Part shown: in pieces, positions 54,656 through 62,664 of the stretch | How positions within the stretch are numbered: the first letter of the stretch is position 1 | Layout: each line of letters begins with the position of its first letter | Origin: Verrucomicrobiota bacterium | GTDB lineage: Bacteria > Verrucomicrobiota > Verrucomicrobiia > Opitutales > Opitutaceae | Direction: 5' to 3' | NCBI GenBank assembly: GCA_023416735.1 | Contig: JAEZGX010000013.1 | Location: 1 to 64,000, forward strand | Length of the DNA stretch: 64,000 bases | The notes under the pieces: generated by a model | What the model was told of the DNA's origin: nothing | Seen by the model: the letters and a program-made list of their open reading frames with translations, nothing else | Databases searched by the model: none | Position numbers and translations under genes: made by a program

Positions 54656-55402
54656 ATGAGTTCCGCTCCCGCGCGCATCGACGGCCGCGCCGCCGATCAA
54701 CTGCGTCCCATCACCTTCGAAGCCAACATCGCTCCGCACGCCACGGGCTCCGTTCTCGTCTCCTTCGGGGCCACCCGCGTCATCTGCGCCGCGACGATCG
54801 AGCAAAACGTGCCGACGTGGATGAAACAACAGCGCGTCCCCGGCGGCTGGCTCACCGCCGAGTATTCACTTCTCCCCTACTCGACGCACGACCGCAAACA
54901 GCGCGATATCTCCCGCGGCAAAATCGACGGTCGCACCGTCGAAATCCAGCGTCTCATCGGCCGCGCCCTCCGCGCCGTCATCGATCTTCAAAAACTCGGA
55001 CCCAACACGCTCTGGATCGATTGCGATGTCCTTCAAGCCGACGGCGGCACCCGCACCGCTTCCATCACGGGCGCCTGGCTCGCCGCCCGCCTCGCCATCC
55101 AAAAACTCCTCGACGCCAAAAAAATCGCGGAAAATCCCCTCACCGATTCCGTCGCCGCGATCAGCGCCGGAATCTTCCAAGGCCAGCCGTATCTCGATCT
55201 CAACTACGCGGAGGACAAGGATGCTGAGGTCGACGCCAACATCGTCATGACCGGCCGGGGCCAGTTCGTCGAAGTCCAAAGCTCCGGCGAGGAAGCCACT
55301 TTCAGCGGCGACCAACTCCAGTCTCTCCTCGCCCTCTCCACCAAGGGACTGAAGGAGATCGCCTCCCTCCAAACCGCCTTCCTCACGAAGCAACTCTTCT
55401 AA
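54656..55402 (+). CDS. rph: Ribonuclease PH
   Basis: This 248-residue phosphorolytic 3'-5' exoribonuclease trims tRNA precursors. It starts with RPITFEANIAPHATGSVLVSFG, and shows the family's WLTAEYSLLPYSTHDRKQRD, SRGKIDGRTVEIQRLIGRALRAVID, WIDCDVLQADGGTRTASITGAW and VDANIVMTGRGQFVEVQSSGEEATFS segments, covering phosphate- and RNA-binding residues. It has the full length for the family and is probably active. The ATG at 54656 follows a 160-nt spacer without a visible ribosome binding site. Confidence 0.96.
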   Translation: MSSAPARIDGRAADQLRPITFEANIAPHATGSVLVSFGATRVICAATIEQNVPTWMKQQRVPGGWLTAEYSLLPYSTHDRKQRDISRGKIDGRTVEIQRLIGRALRAVIDLQKLGPNTLWIDCDVLQADGGTRTASITGAWLAARLAIQKLLDAKKIAENPLTDSVAAISAGIFQGQPYLDLNYAEDKDAEVDANIVMTGRGQFVEVQSSGEEATFSGDQLQSLLALSTKGLKEIASLQTAFLTKQLF

Positions 55403-55478
55403 ACGAAACCCGATAGTTCATCGAGTTTCGTCTGCGTCGCGATCCATCAGCCTGACGAGATCTCAGGCTCCACTCACC

Positions 55479-57248
55479 ATGATAGCGCGCCTGCTCCTTT
55501 TCCTCGCCGTCCTCGTCCTGCCACTCTTCGCCGCCGACCAGCCCGCCTGGATCGTGCGCTCCAACGCCAATGCCCGCCTCTATCTCGAGGCCCTCGCCCG
55601 CTTCACCCCCGAACTCGCCGGTGATCTCGGCCTCGCCGGTTACGACGAACTCACCGTGGACCTCGGCCCGGACTTTCAATCGCGCACCCGCGCGGCCACC
55701 GCCGCCGTTCGCGACGAGCTTTCCCGACGCCTCGCCGTCGAAACCCATCCGCTCGTCCGCCAGGATCTCGAGATCCTCCTCAAGGCCGCGGAGGACTCGA
55801 TCGAAAGCAGCCTGCTCGAGGAGCGTCTGACGCTCCCCTACATCGATATCGGCGAGCTCGTCTTCCGCGGCGAACTCAACCTCCTCCAGGAAGAGGTCGA
55901 CGCCTCCCGCCGTCCCGCCGCGATCAAGCGTCTCCGCCGCTACGCCGGCCTGATCGAGGGCACCCCGCCGATCGCCGATCTCGCTCGCGCGCGTCTCACG
56001 GAGGCGCTCACCGACTCCTCGCGTCTCGCCCCCTACCGCCCCGAAATCGAACAACATCTCGCCAACGCACCCCGTTACGTCGCGGGTCTCCGCCAGCTTT
56101 TCGATCGCTACGAACTCACCCAACTCGACGGCGCCACCACCGCGCTTGACACATTCGAACAACAGCTCGCCGCCTACCACGCGTGGATCCGCGCCGAAAT
56201 CCTGCCGCGCGCTCGCGACGACTTTCAGCTGCCCATCGAACTCTACACCGATCACCTCAAGAACGTCGGCATCGACATCGCTCCCGCCGCTCTCATCCAA
56301 AAGGCTCAGATCGCCTACGCCGAAATTCGCAACGAGATGCAGACCATCGCCGGGCTCGTTGCCAAAGAGCGAAACTTGCCCGACGCCAACTATCGCGCCG
56401 TCATCCGCGAGTTGAAAAAAGCCCAGCTCACCCGCGAGGCGATCGAGCCATTCTACCGCGACGTCATCACCCGCATCGAAGAGATCATCCGTCGCGAACA
56501 AATCGTCGCCCTGCCCTCCCGGCCCATGATCATGCGGCTGGCTTCCGAGGCCGAAAATGCCGCTTCGCCCGCGCCTCACATGGATCCGCCGCCTCTCGTC
56601 GATAACCAGGGCGAACGCGGCACGTTCGTGCTCACCACGGGCAACCCGCCCACCGACGACTCCGCCGCCGGCGAAACCTACGACGACTTCACCTTCGAAG
56701 CCGCCGCCTGGACTCTCACGGCTCACGAGGGCCGCCCGGGACACGAGCTCCAGTTCACCGCCATGGTCGAACGCGGTGTCTCGCAAGCCCGCAGCATCTT
56801 TGCCTTCAACAGCGTCAACGTCGAAGGCTGGGCGCTCTACGCCGAAGCCGAGCTCAAACCTTTCGAACCTCTCGAAGGGCAGCTCATCGCGCTTCAATTC
56901 CGCCTCCTTCGCGCCGCCCGCGCCTTCCTCGATCCCATGCTCCACCTCGGCCAGATCACCAAGGAGCGCGCCTTCGAAATCCTCACCCAGGAGGTCGGCC
57001 TTTCTCGCGCCATGGCGCAGCAGGAAGTCGACCGCTACACGTTCCGCGCTCCGGGCCAGGCCACGTCCTATTTCTATGGATACCTGCGCCTGATGGAGCT
57101 TCGCGCCACCACCGAAATCGCCCTCGGCGCAGACTTCGACCGCCAGGCGTTCAACGACTTCATCCTTGGCCAGGGCCTCCTCCCGCCTGATGTCCTCGCC
57201 CAGGCGGTTCGCGAGGAATTCATCCCCGCCCACGCCGCGAAAAACTGA
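55479..57248 (+). CDS. Exported DUF885-family metallopeptidase-like protein
   Basis: This 589-residue protein has a signal peptide (MIARLLLFLAVLVLPLFAADQ) and a long helical DUF885 region. The core carries TAHEGRPGHELQFTAMVERGVS, the HE..PGH-type motif that resembles a zinc-peptidase site, followed by EGWALYAEAELKPFEPLEGQ, which likely supplies a third ligand. The C-terminal part ends with the family's VDRYTFRAPGQATSYFYGYLRLMELR. Substrate and direct enzymatic activity are not established for most members. It stands between rph and the urease locus without obvious linkage. Confidence 0.88.
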   Translation: MIARLLLFLAVLVLPLFAADQPAWIVRSNANARLYLEALARFTPELAGDLGLAGYDELTVDLGPDFQSRTRAATAAVRDELSRRLAVETHPLVRQDLEILLKAAEDSIESSLLEERLTLPYIDIGELVFRGELNLLQEEVDASRRPAAIKRLRRYAGLIEGTPPIADLARARLTEALTDSSRLAPYRPEIEQHLANAPRYVAGLRQLFDRYELTQLDGATTALDTFEQQLAAYHAWIRAEILPRARDDFQLPIELYTDHLKNVGIDIAPAALIQKAQIAYAEIRNEMQTIAGLVAKERNLPDANYRAVIRELKKAQLTREAIEPFYRDVITRIEEIIRREQIVALPSRPMIMRLASEAENAASPAPHMDPPPLVDNQGERGTFVLTTGNPPTDDSAAGETYDDFTFEAAAWTLTAHEGRPGHELQFTAMVERGVSQARSIFAFNSVNVEGWALYAEAELKPFEPLEGQLIALQFRLLRAARAFLDPMLHLGQITKERAFEILTQEVGLSRAMAQQEVDRYTFRAPGQATSYFYGYLRLMELRATTEIALGADFDRQAFNDFILGQGLLPPDVLAQAVREEFIPAHAAKN

Positions 57249-57296
57249 TCGCCCGCGACCCTCTCCTTGGCGCACAAATTGCTAAACCTTGTCTTC

Positions 57297-57512
57297 ATGA
57301 AAGCTCCCCGCCGTTTCGCGCTCTTCTTTGCGCTCGCCGCCCCCGCCGCGCTCCTCGCCCATCCGGGCCACGATGGCGATCACGACTTCACCTGGGATTT
57401 TTCTCACCTCGTCGCCCACCCTTTCGCCACGCTTTTCTGCGCCGCCGTCCTCGGCACCGCCATTTACGCGATCGTCCGCGCCGCCCGCTCGCGCCGCTCG
57501 AAACACGAGTAA
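57297..57512 (+). CDS. Small His-rich membrane protein, possible mini HupE/UreJ-like
   Basis: This 71-residue protein has a signal peptide or first membrane helix (residues ~6-20), a histidine-rich segment HPGHDGDHDF directly after it, then FSHLVAHPFATLF, a second membrane helix, and a basic tail (RAARSRRSKHE). HupE/UreJ nickel permeases begin with a similar HPG-type motif after the signal but are about three times longer. Its position beside ureD makes a nickel link attractive, but the short length leaves open that it is an unrelated metal-binding peptide. Confidence 0.6.
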   Translation: MKAPRRFALFFALAAPAALLAHPGHDGDHDFTWDFSHLVAHPFATLFCAAVLGTAIYAIVRAARSRRSKHE

Positions 57513-57566
57513 AGCAGGCTCGGCTCCACGCCGCCGCTTCTGCATCGATTGCAGCAGCCTGGTCGC

Positions 57567-57586
57567 AGGCGCTTCTTTTAGCGCCT
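57567..57586. terminator. Hairpin overlapping the ureD stop codon
   Basis: AGGCGCT-TCTTTT-AGCGCCT (57567-57586) is a perfect 7-bp stem between the convergent mini HupE-like gene and ureD, and includes two bases of the ureD stop codon. It may mark the 3' end of the urease accessory transcript. Confidence 0.55.
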
Positions 57587-58409
57587 ACAACTTCCGCAAC
57601 TCACACCCGAGCTGCGGAAACACCCGCGTCAATCCCGCGCGGAGATCTTTCAGGGTCCGCCGCAGCCCCACCGCGTCGCGTGCAACGACCTTCACGCTCC
57701 ACCCGCCTCGCCGGAGCGCACTCGCGCCGACCCACACGCCTTCGGCGTGCAGGCCTTTCACGATTTCGCGCACATCCACCCGCTCGTCGGACGGCCCCAT
57801 CAACACCGCATTCGCAAAACACGCCTCGTCGCCCGATCCCGTGAACCGCGCCATCGCCTTCAACTCTCCACCGCTCTGATCCAGTCTTTCGCGCAACACC
57901 AACTCTCCGGCGACCCTCACCTCGAGTTCCACGTCCAATCGATTCCACTCCCACGCTTCTCCGTGGGCCACGCGCCCGGGCATGAGCTGATCCACAAAAA
58001 ACAACGCGCCGCCGTCCTCCACCTCGACCGCCGTCACCTGCCGATACGTCGAACCGCGATGCGGCACCAGCGGCTCCGGCAGCACTTCCAGCCACCCGCC
58101 TTTCTTCACCGCGAAGCGCTGGCGACACTCCGCGTTCCCGCCGCCTCGCATCCGAAACACGCGACTCGCACTTGGCGTCGTCACCAACATCGCCGCCCCA
58201 CCTTCACAAGCAATGTCCGACTCCAGCCGGTCGCCTTCGAGAATACCCGCCGTCGGATTCACGACCTGCACGAGCAGCACGCCCGTATCCACATCCCAAT
58301 ACGGCTTGCTCAGATGAAAGGGCGCGCGAAACGACTGCTCCGCCAGCGCCGTTCGCCCATGCTCCCTCCGCGCCGCCCGCAACCGCAGATGTCCGGAAAA
58401 TTCAGCCAT
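57585..58409 (-). CDS. ureD: Urease accessory protein UreD
   Basis: This 274-residue protein joins UreF and UreG to deliver nickel to apo-urease. It shows the family's SKPYWDVDTGVLLVQVVNPTAGILEGDRLE N-terminal core, TTPSASRVFRM, and EVLPEPLVPHRGSTYRQ strands, with the later DQLMPGRVAHGEAWEW region. It is the last gene of the ureE-F-G-D group on the minus strand. The start codon (58407-58409) lies 13 nt downstream of palindrome C. Confidence 0.93.
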   Translation of the reverse strand: MAEFSGHLRLRAARREHGRTALAEQSFRAPFHLSKPYWDVDTGVLLVQVVNPTAGILEGDRLESDIACEGGAAMLVTTPSASRVFRMRGGGNAECRQRFAVKKGGWLEVLPEPLVPHRGSTYRQVTAVEVEDGGALFFVDQLMPGRVAHGEAWEWNRLDVELEVRVAGELVLRERLDQSGGELKAMARFTGSGDEACFANAVLMGPSDERVDVREIVKGLHAEGVWVGASALRRGGWSVKVVARDAVGLRRTLKDLRAGLTRVFPQLGCELRKL

Positions 58410-58422
58410 CGGATCGATCCAT

Positions 58423-58501
58423 CGTTCTCGTTCTCGAAATCGTTCTCGTTCTCTCCGCCTCTTTGAACCGAGAAGGAGAAAGAGACCGAAGAACGAGAAC
58501 G
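58423..58501. repeat. Intercistronic palindrome C (ureG-ureD), CGTTCTC type
   Basis: The 95-nt gap between ureG and ureD holds an inverted repeat with outer arms CGTTCTCGTTCT / AGAACGAGAACG (12 perfect bp at the base) and a less exact inner part of about 20 nt per arm. The left arm 58423-58454 matches the left arm of palindrome A at 23 of 32 positions, with CGTTCTC replacing CGTGCTC, so it is a divergent relative. Confidence 0.8.
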
Positions 58502-58504
58502 AAT

Positions 58505-59131
58505 TTACGCCCTTTGCTTCGCCTCCCTGCCGAACAACACCTCCCGCTCAATCCACGCAATCACCGCCTCCAGATTGTGCTCCCGTTTCAAGTCGCAGAA
58601 CAGAAACGGCCGCGCCCCGCGCTGCGCGTTCGCATCACGCTCCATCACGCTCAAATCCGCTCCGACCAACGGCGCCAGATCGATTTTATTGATGATCAAC
58701 AGATCGCTAAACCGGATCGCCGGCCCTCCTTTGCGCGGGATTTTATCCCCCTCCGCCACGTCGATCACATAGATAAACGCATCCACGAGCTCCGGCGAAA
58801 ACGTCGCCGTGAGATTATCGCCGCCGCTCTCCACCAGCACGACTTGCAGGTCGGGAAACGTTTCCTCCAACGCCCGGCACGCCTGCTCATTCATCGTGGT
58901 GTCGTCGCGAATCGCCGTGTGCGGACAACCTCCTGTCTCCACTCCGCTGATACGCTCCGCCGGCAGTGCGCTGTGCGTGATCAGGAACTGCGCGTCCTCC
59001 GAACAATAGATATCGTTCGTCACGACCGCCATCGAGTAGCGCTCGCGCAGCCGCTGACAAAGCTTGAGACAAAGCATCGTTTTGCCCGAGCCCACCGGCC
59101 CGCCGATACCAATTCTAGGAGGACGATTCAT
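58505..59131 (-). CDS. ureG: Urease accessory GTPase UreG
   Basis: This 208-residue SIMIBI-class GTPase provides the energy and nickel for urease maturation. It opens with RIGIGGPVGSGKTMLCLKLCQRL (P-loop), and carries the metal-binding GVETGGCPHTAIRDD (CPH motif) with LVESGGDNLTATFSPEL and ADLLIINKIDLA-like segments. I chose the ATG at 59129-59131 (MNRPPRIGIGG) because the frame upstream of it is encoded by a palindromic spacer, not by protein-like sequence. UreG-type length fits exactly. Confidence 0.95.
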   Translation of the reverse strand: MNRPPRIGIGGPVGSGKTMLCLKLCQRLRERYSMAVVTNDIYCSEDAQFLITHSALPAERISGVETGGCPHTAIRDDTTMNEQACRALEETFPDLQVVLVESGGDNLTATFSPELVDAFIYVIDVAEGDKIPRKGGPAIRFSDLLIINKIDLAPLVGADLSVMERDANAQRGARPFLFCDLKREHNLEAVIAWIEREVLFGREAKQRA

Positions 59132-59141
59132 AGGGAAGAGA

Positions 59142-59208
59142 ACCACAGAGGCCCAAAGAACACAGAGAATTCCTGTCCCGTTCTCCGCGTCCTCCGTGCG
59201 TCTGTGGT
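59142..59208. repeat. Intercistronic palindrome E (ureF-ureG), ACCACAGAG type
   Basis: The arms 59142-59169 and 59181-59208 pair at 21 of 28 positions (8 perfect bp at the base, ACCACAGA/TCTGTGGT) around an 11-nt loop. The ureG start codon is 10 nt away. The phrase ACCACAGAG...ACACAGAG is, from memory, a frequent intergenic phrase in other bacterial genomes; its copy number in this genome cannot be judged here. Confidence 0.65.
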
Positions 59209-59219
59209 GAAATAGTTTT

Positions 59220-59987
59220 TCACGAAATAAACATTCGCGCATCTGCCGTCTCGTGCCGCGCCGCCGCGATGTCGAGCCAGGGATTGAACCAGCCGATCTC
59301 CTCGAACGCCACCCGCTCCGCCGCCGCGATCACTCCCGGCGCCTCGGCCAACACTTCAGTCAACAGCGACTGGCTCGCATTCTGCCCCAACCGCAAAAGC
59401 TTCATCGCCGCCGACACAATCGCCGCCACCGTCGAATACACGATGCCGCTCAGCATCGCCTCGCGCGGCGCGCCGACCGCGAGTGCTTCCAGCGCCGCTG
59501 ACACCGACGCCGAAAACGGCCACGCGCCCGCTTTCGCCCGCGCCAGAAATTCCTTCGCGCCTTCATCCCCGCGCAATGTCGCCACCAGCTCCGCCCGCTG
59601 CCGGCCGATGTTCTCGGACGCCAACCGCGCCTCTCGCGACGTCTTCAACGCCGACGCCAACACGCAAATCTCGCCCACGCGCTTCCAATCCCGCGCGCCC
59701 AACGCGTCCCACGCCTGCACCGCAATCGGCAATTCCACGCGCTTCAACGCCGGCAACACCGCCTGAAACAAGAACTCCCGCAGCGTCGCCCGATCCCGCA
59801 CCACGCCTTCCTGCACCAACCCTTCCAACCCAAACGAGTGCGCGTAGCTTCCCGTCGGATAAAACGAATCCCCCGCCTGCAACAGCGCACAAATCCACGC
59901 CGCTTCCCTCGCCGCGGAGCGCAGCCCGCTCCGACTCGTCGGCGTGAGTGTTTCACCTTCAGTGCTTGTGACTCGGCCCGAGCTCAT
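59220..59987 (-). CDS. ureF: Urease accessory protein UreF
   Basis: This 255-residue all-helical protein works with UreD and UreG in urease activation. Its core has the family's LLQAGDSFYPTGSYAHSFGLEGLVQEGVV and a second helix set with LLRLGQNASQSLL, and it ends AARHETADARMFIS. Its start overlaps the ureE coding end by 29 nt, so translation is probably coupled. A ureG palindromic spacer follows. Confidence 0.92.
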   Translation of the reverse strand: MSSGRVTSTEGETLTPTSRSGLRSAAREAAWICALLQAGDSFYPTGSYAHSFGLEGLVQEGVVRDRATLREFLFQAVLPALKRVELPIAVQAWDALGARDWKRVGEICVLASALKTSREARLASENIGRQRAELVATLRGDEGAKEFLARAKAGAWPFSASVSAALEALAVGAPREAMLSGIVYSTVAAIVSAAMKLLRLGQNASQSLLTEVLAEAPGVIAAAERVAFEEIGWFNPWLDIAAARHETADARMFIS

Positions 59988-60423
59988 GCGTCGCCTTCTC
60001 TCCTCTCACAAACCGCCCCGGCCGAAACACCGCCGTCGTCTCCCGAAAGGGCACATTCAACCGTTCGAAAAGTTTCCGCACCGCCGGCTCATCCGGTGCC
60101 AGCAACCGCGTCGCCTCCGCCTGCAACTCCAGATGCAAATTACCCACCGCCCACCCAATCCCCGCCGCCGCCGAAGGCGCGATCTCCAACGCCACCTCCA
60201 GCACCCGTTCCTCATTCTGCCAAACCACGTAACACGCCTCGTCCGTTTGCCAGATGACATCTCCATGCCGAAGCGGCCTCTCCAACTCGAAACCGAACTC
60301 CGTTCCATCTTCCGCAACCGCCCGCCAAACGCGCTTCGCAATCGTGATCCGATCGACTCGCAGCGCGATCTGACGCCGGCCGGCGTCGCTCCCAGGAAGA
60401 GGATTGTGGACAAGTTTTAACAA
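59959..60423 (-). CDS. ureE: Urease accessory nickel chaperone UreE (TTG start)
   Basis: This ~154-residue protein binds nickel and delivers it to UreG. Family segments are KLVHNPLP near the start, RRQIALRVDRITIAKRVWRA, and the C-terminal domain GWAVGNLHLELQAEATRLLAPDEPAVRKLFERLNVPFRETTAVFRPG, with a short His-containing tail (HELGPSHKH). The frame continues upstream to an ATG at 60589, but that would overlap the divergent kinase gene. I prefer TTG at 60421-60423 (LLKLVHNP), although a palindrome sits at this site. It is the first gene of ureE-F-G-D. Confidence 0.82.
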   Translation of the reverse strand: MLKLVHNPLPGSDAGRRQIALRVDRITIAKRVWRAVAEDGTEFGFELERPLRHGDVIWQTDEACYVVWQNEERVLEVALEIAPSAAAGIGWAVGNLHLELQAEATRLLAPDEPAVRKLFERLNVPFRETTAVFRPGRFVRGEKATHELGPSHKH

Positions 60424-60459
60424 GGCGTGCCGAAAAGCACGAAGCTTGCCGCTTAAAAC
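60414..60459. repeat. Palindrome at the ureE start
   Basis: An imperfect inverted repeat has outer arms GTTTTAA (60414-60420) and TTAAAAC (60453-60459) and inner arms CGTGC and GCACG around CGAAAA. The proposed ureE TTG start lies within its left arm. It is a further example of a palindrome at a translation start in this window. Confidence 0.5.
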
Positions 60460-60528
60460 TGCAATCCTTCGGCCAACAAACGTGTTTGCCGAATTGCGCG
60501 CCCACCGCCCACCTCGCACAACCTTTCC

Positions 60529-62661
60529 ATGAACCTTTCTTCGCTTCGCCGCTTGGCGCCGCAATCCTTCGCGGCCGCGGCCGGCCAGCATCTGGTTCTG
60601 TTCGCGCTTCTCGTCGGCTCCGCGATCGCCGCGATGCGACTCATTTCAACCCCGCCGACCAACGTCACCGCGATTTGGCTTCCCGGCGGGATTGCATTGA
60701 TCGCCTTCCTCAAACGGCCCGGCTGGTCCGCGATTCCCACCGTCTGGCTGGCCAACTGGACGATCATGGTGATCGCCAACTCGATCTCGTTCTTCGCCTT
60801 TCGGCCCTACAGCTATCTCCTTTGCGCGGTCAACACCCTCGGCCCCGCCCTCGCATGCCTGATCTGGCAACGCTGGCTCAAGGCCGATCCTTTTCGCGAC
60901 GGCGTGCAGTTTCTCAAATTCGCCTTTGGCGTCGCTCTCCTTCCCGCCGTGCTCACCGCCTGGTCGGTGATCGCGATCATCTACGCAGCCGGTTACCTGC
61001 CGAATCTCACCTGGGCGCAGTTCTGCATGCGCACCGGCATCATCACCCTTTCCAACGCACTCGGCGTTTTTCTCATCGCTCCGCTCGCGCTCGCGCCCTG
61101 GGACGCCGGCATCCTGCGAGGAGCCGTGGTCCGCATCTTCGGCCTTTGCGCGAGTCTCGCGCTCGCCGCCACCATCTGCTGGTTCAGCCTTCGCTTCGCG
61201 CCCGCGGCGATCTTTCTTTCGATCCCGCTCGCCTTGCTCGCCGCCATCCTCTCCGGCCCGCGCGGCGTCGCCGCCATCGTCCTGCTTGTCTGCGCCATCG
61301 GCTTCCACGCCACCGCGCACGGCACCGGGCCGTTTGATCTGCCCGGCGCCCTTTCGTTTTCGCCCGTATTCGCGATGGCCACGTTCGCCTTCTGTCTCGG
61401 TTTCCCGGGACTGTTCGCCGGCATCACGTTTGAACAGGTCCGCCGTCATAGCAGCGAACTCGAGACCGTCGTCGAAACTCGCACGCGCGCCCTCGCCACC
61501 GCGAAGGAAGCCGCGGAGGCCGCCGACAAAGCCAAGTCCGAATTTCTCGCCGCCATGAGCCACGAGATCCGCACGCCTATGAATGGCGTGCTCGGTTTCG
61601 CCCGACTCCTCGAAAGTTCCAATCTCGACCCCGCTCAACGCGATTACGTCGATTCCATCCTGACCAGCGGCGAAACGCTCCTCCGGCTCCTTAACGATCT
61701 TCTCGATTTCTCGAAAATCGAGTCCCACGCACTTGAGCTCGAGCAGCGTCCTTTCGATCTGCGACGCACCGTCGACGACGTCCTGCGCCTCTTCGAACCT
61801 GCCGCCGCCCAGAAGAAGCTTTCGCTCACGTGCCACATCGACGACTCCGTTCCGGCGGCCGTCATCGGCGATCCCACGCGCGTCGGACAGGTGATCGCCA
61901 ATCTCGTGTCCAACGCGATCAAGTTCACCGACTCCGGCTCCGTCTCGCTTTCCGTCTCGGCGCCGGCCGGGAGCAACATGATCGAGGCGCGCGTCACTGA
62001 CACCGGCATCGGCATCTCGCCGGAGCAAATGTCCCGACTCTTCCGCTCTTTCAGCCAGGCCGATTCATCGATCACGCGCCGTTATGGCGGATCCGGACTG
62101 GGTCTCGTGATTTCGCGCCGGCTCTGCGAGCTCATGGGCGGCTCGCTCGAAGCGCAAAGCCAGCCGATGCGCGGCTCCGCGTTTATCGCGCGAGTCCGGC
62201 TGCCCGCCGCGTCTCCCGAAGCGTTGCACGAACGCTCGCCCGAGTCGATCGACGCTCCTGGTCCGCTCCCGCGCCGCCTCCGCGTGCTCGTCGCCGAAGA
62301 CAACGCCTTGAACCGCCGTCTCACCGCCGCCGTTCTCCAACGACTCGGCCACGAAGCGATCTTCGCCCACGACGGCGCCGAGGCCGTCGAACACGTCCGG
62401 CGCGATCGCTTCGATGTCGTGCTGATGGATCTGCAGATGCCCGAAATGGACGGCCTCACCGCCACCGCCCACATCCGGTCCGAAGAAAAAACGCACACCC
62501 GTCCGCGTCTGCCGATCATCGCCCTCACCGCCGACGCGATGGAGGCCGACCGCGATCGCTGCTTTCAAGCCGGCATGGACGACTATCTGGTCAAGCCGCT
62601 CGACCTCGTGCGTTTTCGCGCCGCGCTCGAACGCGTCGCCGATAAGACGCGCGTTCCCTGA
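60529..62661 (+). CDS. MASE1 membrane hybrid sensor histidine kinase
   Basis: This 710-residue protein has an N-terminal MASE1-type membrane domain (about 8 hydrophobic helices, residues ~20-310; TAIWLPGGIALIAFL motif), a short coiled segment, HisKA with the phosphorylatable His in AAMSHEIRTPMNGVLGFA, HATPase (DPTRVGQVIANLVSNAIKF, VTDTGIGIS, GGSGLGLVISRRLCELMGG), and a C-terminal receiver with VLVAEDNALNRRL and phosphoacceptor Asp in VVLMDLQMPEMDGL. The ligand sensed is unknown. It is on the plus strand inside the urease gene set, ending 3 nt from the end of ureC and divergent from ureE. No cognate response regulator is adjacent. Confidence 0.93.
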   Translation: MNLSSLRRLAPQSFAAAAGQHLVLFALLVGSAIAAMRLISTPPTNVTAIWLPGGIALIAFLKRPGWSAIPTVWLANWTIMVIANSISFFAFRPYSYLLCAVNTLGPALACLIWQRWLKADPFRDGVQFLKFAFGVALLPAVLTAWSVIAIIYAAGYLPNLTWAQFCMRTGIITLSNALGVFLIAPLALAPWDAGILRGAVVRIFGLCASLALAATICWFSLRFAPAAIFLSIPLALLAAILSGPRGVAAIVLLVCAIGFHATAHGTGPFDLPGALSFSPVFAMATFAFCLGFPGLFAGITFEQVRRHSSELETVVETRTRALATAKEAAEAADKAKSEFLAAMSHEIRTPMNGVLGFARLLESSNLDPAQRDYVDSILTSGETLLRLLNDLLDFSKIESHALELEQRPFDLRRTVDDVLRLFEPAAAQKKLSLTCHIDDSVPAAVIGDPTRVGQVIANLVSNAIKFTDSGSVSLSVSAPAGSNMIEARVTDTGIGISPEQMSRLFRSFSQADSSITRRYGGSGLGLVISRRLCELMGGSLEAQSQPMRGSAFIARVRLPAASPEALHERSPESIDAPGPLPRRLRVLVAEDNALNRRLTAAVLQRLGHEAIFAHDGAEAVEHVRRDRFDVVLMDLQMPEMDGLTATAHIRSEEKTHTRPRLPIIALTADAMEADRDRCFQAGMDDYLVKPLDLVRFRAALERVADKTRVP

Positions 62662-62664
62662 GCC

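Noticed and set aside
58505..59242. Long form of UreG starting at 59242
   Set aside because: The extra 37 residues are encoded by palindrome E and do not resemble UreG.
59959..60591. Long form of UreE starting at 60591
   Set aside because: It would overlap the divergent kinase start, and the extra ~56 residues look like shadow sequence.
60646..62028. 460-residue frame antisense to the histidine kinase
   Set aside because: Compositionally biased shadow; the kinase motifs on the plus strand are complete.
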